Shown here: positions 16,379 to 24,944 of the stretch, piece by piece | Layout: each line of letters starts with the position of its first letter | Position numbering within the stretch: the stretch's first letter is position 1 | Origin: JABWCK01 sp043822385 | Lineage (GTDB): Archaea > Micrarchaeota > Micrarchaeia > Norongarragalinales > Norongarragalinaceae | Assembly (NCBI GenBank): GCA_043822385.1 | Contig: JBDRBT010000014.1 | Location: forward strand, 1 to 64,000 | Reading direction: 5' to 3' | DNA: 64,000 nucleotides | Notes under the pieces: generated by a model | Told to the model about the DNA's origin: nothing | Database searches by the model: none | The model's input: the letters and a program-made list of their open reading frames with translations, nothing else | Position numbers and translations under genes: made by a program

Positions 16379-17419
16379 TCAACTAATAGTTTCTAACGCT
16401 TTTTTCCATAATGCTTGAGCGTTAAAAAAGGAATTGAAAGCAGAATCAAAATCACTTGAAATCAAGTCTTGAGGCGTTAAAACGCGTAATTCGTCTAAGT
16501 CTTTTAAAATATTTTCATTCAAATCTAAAGCATTAAATTTACTGATTTTTTCTTTGAAGTAATCCAGCAAAAAACCGCGGTAAACTTGTTCAGCACAATC
16601 ACTAGACTCAAGCTTCACGTCTTTTAGTTTAGCGTCAACGCATAAAGAAACAACCGAACCTTTTGCTTCGCTCAACAAATTGTTTACGAAAGCGCGTTCT
16701 ACAGGTTGTTTTTCGTGTTTCACTACAGGCAATAAAGAAGCGTCAGATCCTTGAGGATTAAAAACTTGAAAATCATAGTGAGGCGCTAGAAAACCAAATG
16801 AACCATCTTCAACTCGGTACTTTGACGGGAAAAAACAATAATTCTTAGCCACCTTCAAGGAAACCCCCATATTCCCACCTACTAACCCGGATGAAGCGAA
16901 AACTTCTTTGGAATACTCTGGAATTCCTTTTAACAAAAGAAAAAGTTTTTTTTCAGTTTCTTGCTTGCTTGTTTTTTGTTTCAAATAATTTTCTAAAACA
17001 CTCAATACTAGAAGAAGCAAGCCGGTACTGCCTGCAGAGTGGCCCAAGTACTTTCCGCAAATAATTTCTTTTCCTTGCTTGAATAATTCGCGGTAACTAG
17101 CTAAACAATCATTTACAGGGAGCGTATCGTCATCAAAAAAAACGCAGTCTAATTCTTTTTTAACTGCGTGAAGCAAGCCAATGTTGCGCAAGCCACCGAA
17201 GCCACTAAACAAGAAAGAAAATTCGTTAACAGAAGCAATAAAGTCTTCCTCGCAAACTAGTTCGCAGTCGCAATCAATTTCCTTGGTTAATCTAGTGTTT
17301 TCAGTAAAACAAGTTTTAGGGCTGATTACTAGAAAAGAATCGTTTTTGGATTGTTTTGAGTAAGCCGTCAAGCACTCTTTCAGCAAAAAGGGCTTGCTGG
17401 ACAATATTACAACGAGCAT
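16379..17419 (-). CDS. GT-A fold glycosyltransferase-like protein
   Basis: A 346-residue protein. After an N-terminal Rossmann-like part (LVVILSSKPFLLKECL), the motif CVFFDDDTLP (about 92-101) is a classic DxD metal/nucleotide-sugar site. Downstream, GGNMGVSL (about 180), VEDGSFGF (about 202) and VVKHEKQPVERAF (about 232) fit the acceptor side and catalytic region of family-2-like transferases. No membrane segment is seen. The start codon abuts the histone stop with no gap, and the surface proteins follow, so it may glycosylate these or another surface polymer. The donor sugar is unknown. Confidence 0.65.
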   Translation of the reverse strand: MLVVILSSKPFLLKECLTAYSKQSKNDSFLVISPKTCFTENTRLTKEIDCDCELVCEEDFIASVNEFSFLFSGFGGLRNIGLLHAVKKELDCVFFDDDTLPVNDCLASYRELFKQGKEIICGKYLGHSAGSTGLLLLVLSVLENYLKQKTSKQETEKKLFLLLKGIPEYSKEVFASSGLVGGNMGVSLKVAKNYCFFPSKYRVEDGSFGFLAPHYDFQVFNPQGSDASLLPVVKHEKQPVERAFVNNLLSEAKGSVVSLCVDAKLKDVKLESSDCAEQVYRGFLLDYFKEKISKFNALDLNENILKDLDELRVLTPQDLISSDFDSAFNSFFNAQALWKKALETIS

Positions 17420-17620
17420 TTAACGAGAGCCTAATTTAATATCTTCCTTAGTAACAGTCTTGCGTCCAGCGTGTTTAGCTAGTTTTACTGCTTTAGAAGA
17501 AATATCTAAACCAACTTCCTCTAGAACGTCGGTTAAAGCTTCAGCAGCATCTTGAGAAACACGGTCAGCACCTGCCTTCCTAATCAATCGCTCTACTGGA
17601 GCAATTGGGAGTATCGCCAT
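17420..17620 (-). CDS. Archaeal histone
   Basis: The start is ATG 17620, behind GGTGGGTGGT, giving a 66-residue histone; an upstream extension of 57 residues is not histone-like. The fold is visible: MAILPIAPVERLIRKAGADRVS (alpha1/loop), a long central helix with EALTDVLEEVGLDISSKAVKLAKHAGRKTV, and TKEDIKLGSR (alpha3). Archaeal histones dimerise and wrap DNA in extended polymers. It has no tails, as usual. The TAA stop is followed immediately by the ATG of the glycosyltransferase gene, an unexpected partner. Confidence 0.95.
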   Translation of the reverse strand: MAILPIAPVERLIRKAGADRVSQDAAEALTDVLEEVGLDISSKAVKLAKHAGRKTVTKEDIKLGSR

Positions 17621-17800
17621 TAAACCACCCACCTGAAAATAAAATGCTTTACAATCCTTTAAAACGCTTAGAAAAGCGTTCTCGCGCCTTGAACCACCAC
17701 TTTCAAGCCACGGGATAGTAAAAAGGCTGGCGCGTTTTAAAAAACCCACACTTCCAGTAAAAACCAAACAACAATTATTCTTCTTATTCATTATTGATTA

Positions 17801-19327
17801 GTGCTTGACTTAACTTTACTCAAGAGAGAAAAGGCGGAATTAAGAGATTACCAGTTAATAACTGCAGAAAACTGCTTGAAACACAAAGCTTGCTTGGTAG
17901 TAATGCCCACTGCTTTCGGCAAGACGTTCGTTGCAATACTAGCAATAGCTCACTTATTGAAAGAAAAAAAGAAAGTCTTGTTTCTAGCTCCAACAAAACC
18001 CTTAGCAATACAGCAAGCCAACCGAATAATCGACTCGCTAGACATTAATCCCGAAACAGTACTGGTAGTTACTGGAGAAACGCCGCCCGAAGAAAGAACA
18101 AAACAATACGCTGGTGCGTTCGTTGTTGTAGGCACTCCGCAAACAATTGAACACGACGTGTTAAGCAGCCGCATTATGCTGAAAGAATACAATTTGATTG
18201 TTTTCGATGAAGCGCACAGAGCAATAGGGGATTACGCTTACGTTTTCCTTGGGGAACAAGCGCAAAAACATAAGTTAATGGTTTTAGGCTTGACTGCGTC
18301 TCCTTCTTCAGACCCAGCTAAAATACTGCAAGTATGCAACAATCTAGGCGTGAAACACGTTGAAGTCAAGACAGAAAAAGACGACGACGCCAAACAATAC
18401 GCTAACAAAGTAGACTTAGACTGGGAGTATATTGACTTGCCTCCCGAATTCAAGCAAGTCCGGGATGCGTTAGAAGAATTATTGAAAGAACCGTTAGGAA
18501 TGCTTAAAGACAACGGCTTCCTGCAGACCTCTGCAATCACTACAAACAAGCGGCAATTACTTGAATTAAGAGGAAAAATAATGCAAGCAACGCGCACAGA
18601 CCCGCGCGCTTACCAGTGCTTGAGTGCGTTAGCTAAAGCAATGAATTTAGTGCAAGCAATAGACTTGCTTGAAAGTCAAGGCCTCCGGTCGTTAAGTGAA
18701 TTCTTGAACGGGTTAAGCGAGAGGAAAACTAAAACCAAGGCAGTAACTCAATTACTAACTGATTTCAGAGTCAAAAAAATCCAGACTGGAATTAACACTT
18801 TGTTGGAAAACGAAATAGAACACCCTAAAATGCAGCGGTTAAAAGACATAATTATTAATTCAGTAAGCAAGGGAGAAAGCGCGATTGTTTTCGCTCACTA
18901 CCGTAATAGTGTTGACGCAATTTCAAGCGAGTTAAACAAAATACCTAAAGTAGACGCGCGAATAATGGTTGGCCGCAGTAATGAGGGAATGACTCAAAAA
19001 AAACAAAAAGAACGCTTGGATGAATTCCGAAACAAGGAATTCAACGTGCTTGTATCAACGAGCATCGGCGAGGAAGGAATAGACGTGCCAGCCGTGGATT
19101 TAGTTGTTTTTTATGAAGCAGTTCCGTCAGAAATTCGCTTGATTCAACGCAGGGGGAGAGCGGGGAGAACTAGGGTTGGCCGCGCAATTATTCTAGTTAC
19201 TAAAGGAACTAAAGACGAAGCATTCTTGTGGATTTCACGCCGCAAGGAAGCTAAAATGCACGAGTCACTAAAAACAGTTAATGCTTTACTGAAAGAACCA
19301 CCGCAACAAAAACTACTTGATTTTTAA
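17801..19327 (+). CDS. Hef-type SF2 DNA helicase (helicase half)
   Basis: A 508-residue helicase starting at GTG 17801. Motif I is MPTAFGKT (about 36-43), motif II VFDEAHRAIGD (about 134-144), motif III GLTASPSSD, and motif VI LIQRRGRAGRTRVG (about 447-460). The helical insert between the RecA-like domains (about 210-330) is as in Hef/FANCM/MPH1 helicases, which remodel stalled forks. In many euryarchaea Hef is one polypeptide with a C-terminal nuclease; here the nuclease is a separate gene starting 42 bp downstream (19369). The C-terminus ends in PPQQKLLDF, resembling a PCNA-interacting peptide. Confidence 0.9.
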   Translation: MLDLTLLKREKAELRDYQLITAENCLKHKACLVVMPTAFGKTFVAILAIAHLLKEKKKVLFLAPTKPLAIQQANRIIDSLDINPETVLVVTGETPPEERTKQYAGAFVVVGTPQTIEHDVLSSRIMLKEYNLIVFDEAHRAIGDYAYVFLGEQAQKHKLMVLGLTASPSSDPAKILQVCNNLGVKHVEVKTEKDDDAKQYANKVDLDWEYIDLPPEFKQVRDALEELLKEPLGMLKDNGFLQTSAITTNKRQLLELRGKIMQATRTDPRAYQCLSALAKAMNLVQAIDLLESQGLRSLSEFLNGLSERKTKTKAVTQLLTDFRVKKIQTGINTLLENEIEHPKMQRLKDIIINSVSKGESAIVFAHYRNSVDAISSELNKIPKVDARIMVGRSNEGMTQKKQKERLDEFRNKEFNVLVSTSIGEEGIDVPAVDLVVFYEAVPSEIRLIQRRGRAGRTRVGRAIILVTKGTKDEAFLWISRRKEAKMHESLKTVNALLKEPPQQKLLDF

Positions 19328-19368
19328 TCAAGCAAAAACGGAAAAACCAGTTGCTCCTAATAAGTAAA

Positions 19369-20013
19369 ATGGAAGAAAGAGTACAGGTTATTCTAGACGA
19401 CCGCGAATTAAAGAGCGGTTGCGCTAAAGCACTTTACTCAATGGACGCCTTGCTTACTCCAAAACGATTGGATGTAGGCGATTACGTGTTGAGTGACAGG
19501 GCTTGCGTTGAAAGAAAAAGCGCTGACGACTTCGAAGCCTCAATAATTGACGGCAGGTTGTTTGAGCAAGCAAAACAACTCAAAGCAACGTACGCTTCCC
19601 CAATAATAATTATAGTCGGAAAAGAATTCTATAGAGTTAATGAGAAAGCAAGGCGCGGCGCCTTTCTCTCGTTGATGATTGACTACCAAATTCCGTTGTT
19701 TTTTGTTGAAACAGAGAAAGAACTAGCTGAATTAATTCACGCTATAGCAGTGAAAGAACAACTGCAAGAAAAAAGAGAGTTAAAGCTACAGTACGGAAAG
19801 AAAAACACGTCCTTATCAGAACAACAACAATTAATCGTTGAGTCAATTCCGTTGATAGGGCCTAAGAACGCGAAAATGTTGTTGAAGCACTTTGGTTCTG
19901 TAGAGAAAGTGTATGAAGCAGACACTGAGGCGCTGCAGGAATGCGAGGGAATCGGCCCTACGCGAGCCAAGGAAATCAGGCGCATTATAACCAGCCAATA
20001 CGAAACTCAATAA
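19369..20013 (+). CDS. ERCC4/XPF-type nuclease (nuclease half of Hef)
   Basis: I start at ATG 19369 (214 residues); a TTG at 19351 is in frame. The nuclease core is complete: VILDDRELKSG (about 6-16), GDYVLSD and the catalytic VERKSADDFEASIIDGRLFEQ (ERKx3D motif, about 44-64). A tandem helix-hairpin-helix DNA-binding domain follows (about 148-205, LIGPKNAKMLLKHFGS and CEGIGPTRAKEIRR). These enzymes cut branched DNA as dimers. It lies just downstream of the Hef-like helicase, so the two probably act together as a split Hef. Confidence 0.9.
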   Translation: MEERVQVILDDRELKSGCAKALYSMDALLTPKRLDVGDYVLSDRACVERKSADDFEASIIDGRLFEQAKQLKATYASPIIIIVGKEFYRVNEKARRGAFLSLMIDYQIPLFFVETEKELAELIHAIAVKEQLQEKRELKLQYGKKNTSLSEQQQLIVESIPLIGPKNAKMLLKHFGSVEKVYEADTEALQECEGIGPTRAKEIRRIITSQYETQ

Positions 20014-20036
20014 AAAAGAAAAAACAAGGGATTTAT

Positions 20037-20918
20037 GTGGGCGAACTAAAACACAAGCATTTGGAAATAGGCTACAGCGTCAAGCAAATAAAAAACGGCG
20101 GTGGCGACGTTATTTTTAGTCACGGAAAGAATTTCGGGATTGGAGACTGGAGCGGCCACCATGGAAATACTAACAAACTCGCACGAATGGGTAATAAAAT
20201 AATAAAAAAATCATTCAGTAACAGAAGCCTAAAAAACGCCGTAACAACCGCAAACAAAAATCTATTTACTGCGTTAGAGAACTTACAAGACGCAGAAGTT
20301 TACCGGCTAGCATTAAAGGACCCTAAAATACTCGAAAACACAAACTTGTATTCAAGACAAGTAAAGGGTATAAACACTATAGAAGAATTAAAACTAAAAA
20401 CAAAACAAAAAGCAATAGCTTTAGCAAAAAAAATAAGCGGAAAAAAACCAAACGCACAGTATGACGAAAAGTCTATTACTGCTCACTTTTTTAATTTCAA
20501 CCAAAAAAAAGGGTTAACCAACGTTAATGCGGGACATGAAGCGCCTATTCACCTTTATGAGAATGCACAAGGAAAATACGACTACAAAATACTAGAAGGC
20601 GGAAAAGATTTTGCACCAGGAATACCGTTAGGAATATACAATGTTGAATATCAAGAAAAAAAACTAGCTTTCCCAAAAAATAGTATTATTTTAGCATACA
20701 CGGACGGGCTCTTGGACAGACAAGTTAACGGCAGAAATACATTATTGGGGGATCAAGGAAGAAAAGCCTTGGCTGAAATAGCAATCAAAATACTAAAACA
20801 AAAAAAAGGAATAAGCATGAAAAAACTAGCTAAAAAAATTCATAACGAGATTAGGGAAAAGTACGGAAAAGCAACAGATGATGAAGCGCTCCTTGTTTTT
20901 AGAAGAAAAGCGGCTTAA
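20037..20918 (+). CDS. SpoIIE/RsbU-type PPM serine phosphatase
   Basis: The best start is GTG 20037, behind AAGGG, giving 293 residues; the longer frame would overlap the nuclease gene. Motifs of the SpoIIE/RsbU branch of PP2C phosphatases are all present: NGGGDVIFSHGKNFGIGDWSGHHGN (two metal-binding acidic sites), NVNAGHEAPIHLYE, PLGI, ILAYTDGLLDRQ and the final TDDEALLVFR. A helical insertion of about 90 residues sits after the first motif. This branch usually dephosphorylates Ser in anti-sigma-antagonist partners, which archaea lack, so the target is unknown. The 24-bp spacing to the Hef nuclease suggests an operon. Confidence 0.8.
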   Translation: MGELKHKHLEIGYSVKQIKNGGGDVIFSHGKNFGIGDWSGHHGNTNKLARMGNKIIKKSFSNRSLKNAVTTANKNLFTALENLQDAEVYRLALKDPKILENTNLYSRQVKGINTIEELKLKTKQKAIALAKKISGKKPNAQYDEKSITAHFFNFNQKKGLTNVNAGHEAPIHLYENAQGKYDYKILEGGKDFAPGIPLGIYNVEYQEKKLAFPKNSIILAYTDGLLDRQVNGRNTLLGDQGRKALAEIAIKILKQKKGISMKKLAKKIHNEIREKYGKATDDEALLVFRRKAA

Positions 20919-21472
20919 GTGAGTTGGAAGGTTTCGAAAAACTTTTTGGAAGGCGATAACAACCGCGTGTTGCCTTGCTTCTTGGAGTCGATATAACCCA
21001 AGTCCTTCAATTCAGTAGTGTACAAATAAATTTCTCCCTTGAAGTAATGCTTCAAGTCTGACTGAAGCATTTGGCCTTTCTTACCGATTAAAGCAAGAAT
21101 CTTTGTTGCCTTGCGCGACAACTCACTGCTTTTAGACAAGAACGCGACTTTATCAAGAAACACTGGTTTTACTTCCAACGCTGCTTCTCCCTCGCGCATG
21201 GATAAAGTAATTGAAGACTCGCTTGAATCGTAATCCTTCTTTAATTCACTCAACAAAGCAGGAATGAACCCTGTTTTCTCTCCTAAAACTTCAGATAATT
21301 CCTTGAAAGTCATTGGCCGGTTAGCTTGAAACAAAGCCGCTTCTAGAAGCCGTTTTGGCTCGAGTTTGGCATCAGGCTTTCGCTCTAAGGAAGAACCCTT
21401 CATTTCCGACTCGAATTCTGCTGAAGTTTCTTCCTCTTCAAGAGATTCCTGTACTTTCAAACCAATCTTCAT
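20915..21472 (-). CDS. scpB: Segregation and condensation protein ScpB
   Basis: The start is ATG 21472 (MKIGLKVQESLE), giving 185 residues. ScpB is the kite subunit of SMC complexes, made of two winged helices; both are visible (about 40-105, RLLEAALFQANRPMTFKELSEVLG, and 115-180, LSRKATKILALIGKKGQMLQSDLKHYFKGEIYLYTTELKDLGYI). The N-terminus is an acidic, probably disordered 35-residue leader. It overlaps the 3' end of the phosphatase gene by 4 bp on the other strand. scpA and smc are not in the window. Confidence 0.88.
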   Translation of the reverse strand: MKIGLKVQESLEEEETSAEFESEMKGSSLERKPDAKLEPKRLLEAALFQANRPMTFKELSEVLGEKTGFIPALLSELKKDYDSSESSITLSMREGEAALEVKPVFLDKVAFLSKSSELSRKATKILALIGKKGQMLQSDLKHYFKGEIYLYTTELKDLGYIDSKKQGNTRLLSPSKKFFETFQLT

Positions 21473-21650
21473 TATAATAAAATAGGGAAAGAAAAAATTT
21501 AAACACAATGCAAGAAACAATAGTTTTTTTAAATGAGTTAAACCACTGTTTATACTAGCTGAATAACCACTAATTACTAAAAAAAGGTTGTTTAGACTAA
21601 AAGTGGCCGTGAATTCTTTAAAAAAGATGGCTGCAGAAAGGTGTTGAAAA

Positions 21651-22244
21651 ATGCAGAATGAATCATTATTGCCTCAAGAAAAATACTTGGAAGCAGGCGT
21701 ACACATTGGAACCCGCAACAAGCACGGCGGAATGAAGGAATACATTTACAAAGCAAGGCCAGATGGCTTGCACGTTATTGACTTAAAGAAACTAGATGAA
21801 AGACTTCTCGAAGCAGCTGAAAAACTAGCTTCATTCAATCCAATGAAAGTTTTTATTATTAGTTCGAAAGAAAACGCTAAGAAACCAATAACGGTTTTCT
21901 GCGAAAAAACGGGTTTTCAGTCAATAACCGGCAGGTTTACGCCAGGCAGGTTCACTAACCCAGCTAGGGATGATTTTTGTGAACCGGACGTAGTATTACT
22001 AGTTGACCCGAGTGTAGACAAGCAAGCTTTAAAGGAAGCTACTACAATGCGCATTTCAGTACTTAGCTTGTGCGACACTAACAACAATCCCGCTAAACTA
22101 GATTTAGTTATCCCGACAAACAACAAGGGAAGAAAAGCGTTAGCGCTAATATTCTGGTTGTTAACTAGGGAAGTATTGAAAAAACAAGGCAAGATAGCAA
22201 CAAACGAAGAATACGACGTTAAAACAGAAGAATACGAGTCTTAA
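21651..22244 (+). CDS. rps2: 30S ribosomal protein uS2
   Basis: A 197-residue small-subunit protein. The start segment YLEAGVHIGTRNKHGGMKEYIYKARPDGLHVIDLKK and the central ITGRFTPGRFTNP, EPDVVLLVDPSVDKQALKEA and PTNNKGRKALALIFWLLTREVL are archaeal uS2 hallmarks. Position 21640-21650 has AGGTGTTG as ribosome-binding site. It stands alone rather than with eno, rpoN and rpoK as in many euryarchaea. Confidence is high. Confidence 0.97.
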   Translation: MQNESLLPQEKYLEAGVHIGTRNKHGGMKEYIYKARPDGLHVIDLKKLDERLLEAAEKLASFNPMKVFIISSKENAKKPITVFCEKTGFQSITGRFTPGRFTNPARDDFCEPDVVLLVDPSVDKQALKEATTMRISVLSLCDTNNNPAKLDLVIPTNNKGRKALALIFWLLTREVLKKQGKIATNEEYDVKTEEYES

Positions 22245-22247
22245 GAC

Positions 22248-22520
22248 TCACTTTTCCCTAATTATTATTTTAGTGTTACTAGCAGCGTTAGCAAAAGACG
22301 TTTCAAAACTAGTTCCGTACTTCCTATTGAATTGTTGAGTTGACTCGAAACAAAGCTTTTTAGCGTGCTCGTGAAACAAAGGGTGATTAGAATCAAAACT
22401 AAGCAAAGTAGAATCACTAACTCCTTTTTGGTTAACAGGATTTAAAACGAAAGGCAAGCTCTTATTGAAGGAAGTGCCCTTAACTCCTTCAATTATTTTT
22501 GAACCAAGTAATTCGCGCAT
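22248..22520 (-). CDS. Hypothetical 90-residue protein
   Basis: A small soluble protein with no membrane segment, rich in Phe, Ser and Asn, ending in the strand-like TKIIIREK. The ATG at 22520 has only a weak upstream purine run. It sits between uS2 (convergent, 3 bp) and the GGPP synthase gene on the same strand, 19 bp from that gene's stop, and may be its downstream partner. No family recognised. Confidence 0.45.
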   Translation of the reverse strand: MRELLGSKIIEGVKGTSFNKSLPFVLNPVNQKGVSDSTLLSFDSNHPLFHEHAKKLCFESTQQFNRKYGTSFETSFANAASNTKIIIREK

Positions 22521-22539
22521 TTCTTCAAACCAAGATTAC

Positions 22540-23586
22540 TCAATACGTTCTAGTAATTAAATAATCAGTAAGTGCTTTTAATTTTTGCGTTCCACTTCCT
22601 TCAGACAAAGTTTTTTCTACTTTCTCCCAAGTTTTCGTTGCTAGTTCTATAGCTTTCTTTTTAGCGTATTCAATTGAACCCGCGTCACTAATTATTTTTA
22701 TTGCTTCCTCGATTAACACTTGATCTTTAGTGTGCAAATCAAGTATTTCACGCAAGCGCTTTGCTTTCGCGCTATGCTTCAAAGCATGAATAGTCATTAA
22801 AGTGCGTTTGCCTTCAGAAATGTCGCCGCCTATTTCCTTTCCATACTCAACATCAGCAATTAAATTCAAAATATCATCCTGAATTTGAAACGCGATACCC
22901 AAGCTTTCCCCGTACTCGCCTAGTACTTTAATTGTTTCTTCTCCAGCGCCAGCTAAAACAGCACTGAGTTTGCAAGCCATTCTACTCAAACAACCGGTTT
23001 TGAATGAAACCATTTGCAAGTATTCTTCCTCGCTTACTTCCTCCTTCAAACCCTTGTGCCAGTAAATATCCGTAGCTTGCCCTATTGACACGTTAATCAT
23101 TTCAGTCAAGTAAACCTCGTAAAGCCTGGACTTCAAATTACTAGGTAAATCACTCTTCATTATAGTGTTTAAGGGAATGAAATAAATCGCATTTCCAGCA
23201 TTAACCGCAATATCCAACCCGTACAACAAGTGAATGCATTTTTTTCCTCTTCTTTCAAGAGAATCATCCTCAATATCGTCTACAAGAAGTGTTCCGTTGT
23301 GAACTAGTTCTACTATTGCAGTGAAATCAAGTATTTCCTTGTAGTTTTTTCCTAATGCTTCGTAAACCATTAGCATTAACGCTGGCCTCCAGCGTTTTCC
23401 GCCGCGGTCAAGCAATTCCCAAACAGGTTCGTTTACGCCCCCATTTACTGCCTGCAAGTCTACTTTGTAATTAATTTGGCCAACCGTTCTAGCAATAGCA
23501 TCTTTATCGTATTTTTTAGGCAAGACTTTAAGCATTGCTTGCTCTATTTCAGGAACATACTTCTTGATTTCTAGTTTAATATCCAC
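22540..23586 (-). CDS. Geranylgeranyl/polyprenyl diphosphate synthase
   Basis: A 348-residue trans-prenyltransferase starting at GTG 23586 behind AGGGGGA. It would condense IPP with allylic diphosphates to make the C20 (or C25) chain of archaeal lipids. The first Asp-rich motif is LLVDDIEDDSLERRG (about 101-115). The second, FQIQDDILNLIAD (about 232-244), reads DDILN rather than DDxxD, a small deviation. GGKRWRP (about 63-69) binds IPP. Residues before the first motif contain no bulky aromatic pair, which favours a long-chain product, though chain length is not certain. Confidence 0.9.
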   Translation of the reverse strand: MDIKLEIKKYVPEIEQAMLKVLPKKYDKDAIARTVGQINYKVDLQAVNGGVNEPVWELLDRGGKRWRPALMLMVYEALGKNYKEILDFTAIVELVHNGTLLVDDIEDDSLERRGKKCIHLLYGLDIAVNAGNAIYFIPLNTIMKSDLPSNLKSRLYEVYLTEMINVSIGQATDIYWHKGLKEEVSEEEYLQMVSFKTGCLSRMACKLSAVLAGAGEETIKVLGEYGESLGIAFQIQDDILNLIADVEYGKEIGGDISEGKRTLMTIHALKHSAKAKRLREILDLHTKDQVLIEEAIKIISDAGSIEYAKKKAIELATKTWEKVEKTLSEGSGTQKLKALTDYLITRTY

Positions 23587-23670
23587 GCTTGCTTCCCCCT
23601 AATAAATTCCACCCACAACAATTTATTAACTACACTTGAGTTGAGTAATTATAAAAAAAGATGATTGAAA

Positions 23671-24549
23671 ATGGATTTTGTTAAAGCACTCACTGAAACA
23701 CTCAGGTACTCAGTAATTTGGTTGAAAAAACCTTTTCCAACTGCGTATTACACTGCAGTAGCAGCAGTTCTAGTAGGCATAACCGTAATTGGAATAGGCG
23801 TAGTATTGTTTTTCGCTAGCATTCTAGCTAATATTTACGCTGGAGCTCCGACGCAAATAGCTGTTGAAACAGCTAAAGCCATTAGCTTGGGTTCACTTGG
23901 GTTAATTGCTTTCCTAGTTTTTTCTTTCATAGGCGGAATTCTTCTTTCAGCAGCTAACGTGTTTATTTACTCTGATGCTTTAGCAAGGCAAAAAATAAAA
24001 GTGCGCCCAATGAATTGGCGGGATTTCGTGAAATTCTTTTTCCTGCAAATATACGTTTCAATAGCCGCATTGTTTTCGTTATACTGGCCTTATCCTTTGT
24101 TTGCAGTACTCGGGTTGGGCTTATTGACGTACATTACGTGGATTAGCGTTCAGTGGATAGCGGTAGTGCCGGGATTCTTACTGGTTTTAAGCGTGTTGTT
24201 TTACTTCGCTAACATAGTATACCAATCAATGAGGCTAGTGTTCACGCCTTTTTACTTTATTACTGAAACAAACAGCATTACTAACGCAGCTTCAAAATCC
24301 TTAGACTTAACTAAAGGAAAAACAATCAAAATATTCGGCTTGATTTTCTTAAGCAGTTTAATAATTACTACCTTGATTCAAGTGGGAATTGAAGTAATCA
24401 AGTACCCGCTTGGTTTCTTAATACTCGTATTCCCGCCAGCAGCATTACTAGCATTATTACTTTTGGCTGCAATAGCGCTAGTAACTATATTCGCAGTTGG
24501 TTTTGCGTTAAGTAAAACGTTTTACTTGTTTAATAAAAAACTAGTTTAA
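23671..24549 (+). CDS. Multi-pass membrane protein
   Basis: About six hydrophobic segments are seen across 292 residues (near 30-55, 73-100, 125-160, 165-190, 222-245 and 250-285). A TTG six bases upstream is an alternative start. A cytosolic loop with NSITNAASKSLDLTKGKTIKIFGL resembles the loop of DUF-type and glycerophosphodiesterase-associated membrane domains that occur near membrane-lipid genes, but I cannot name the family. It is divergent from GGPP synthase and overlaps DUF35 at the 3' end by 4 bp. A link to lipid synthesis is only positional. Confidence 0.7.
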   Translation: MDFVKALTETLRYSVIWLKKPFPTAYYTAVAAVLVGITVIGIGVVLFFASILANIYAGAPTQIAVETAKAISLGSLGLIAFLVFSFIGGILLSAANVFIYSDALARQKIKVRPMNWRDFVKFFFLQIYVSIAALFSLYWPYPLFAVLGLGLLTYITWISVQWIAVVPGFLLVLSVLFYFANIVYQSMRLVFTPFYFITETNSITNAASKSLDLTKGKTIKIFGLIFLSSLIITTLIQVGIEVIKYPLGFLILVFPPAALLALLLLAAIALVTIFAVGFALSKTFYLFNKKLV

Positions 24550-24944
24550 ACTACTTTGAATTTGAAGCCGTAAGCAATAATACCTTCGTCACCGTCTTCA
24601 AATATTTTCCTGAAAACCATTTTAACTCTAGCGTCAATAAGCACTTTTTCGTCAGGCGTTTCAACTATTTGACTCAAAATTCGCACGCCGTTAGTTAACT
24701 CTATTATCGCTATGTAGTAAGGCGTTTCGTGCTGGAAACCAGAAGGCGCAGCGAAAACTCTAGTGAAGGAATAAATTTTTCCTTCGCGAGGCATTTGTTT
24801 TTTTATTAGCTTTCCTTTACTCCTGCAAACAGGGCAAATAGTTCTTTGCGGAAAGAAGTCGCCCTTGCAATTCACGCAGTGAGTGCCTACTAGTGAATAC
24901 CGTTCCGGAATTTTCCTCCAAATTAATGGCAACGCGTTCCTCAT
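24546..24944 (-). CDS. DUF35 zinc-ribbon/OB-fold protein of the thiolase/HMG-CoA synthase complex
   Basis: A 132-residue protein with a four-Cys zinc ribbon (CVNCKGDFFPQRTICPVC, residues about 23-40) followed by an OB fold (about 55-125). In methanogens the homologue bridges acetoacetyl-CoA thiolase and HMG-CoA synthase so that the unfavourable thiolase product is channelled. The ATG overlaps the thiolase stop by 4 bp, giving the known gene order HMG-CoA synthase-thiolase-DUF35. This is strong evidence for the same complex here. Confidence 0.9.
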   Translation of the reverse strand: MRNALPLIWRKIPERYSLVGTHCVNCKGDFFPQRTICPVCRSKGKLIKKQMPREGKIYSFTRVFAAPSGFQHETPYYIAIIELTNGVRILSQIVETPDEKVLIDARVKMVFRKIFEDGDEGIIAYGFKFKVV

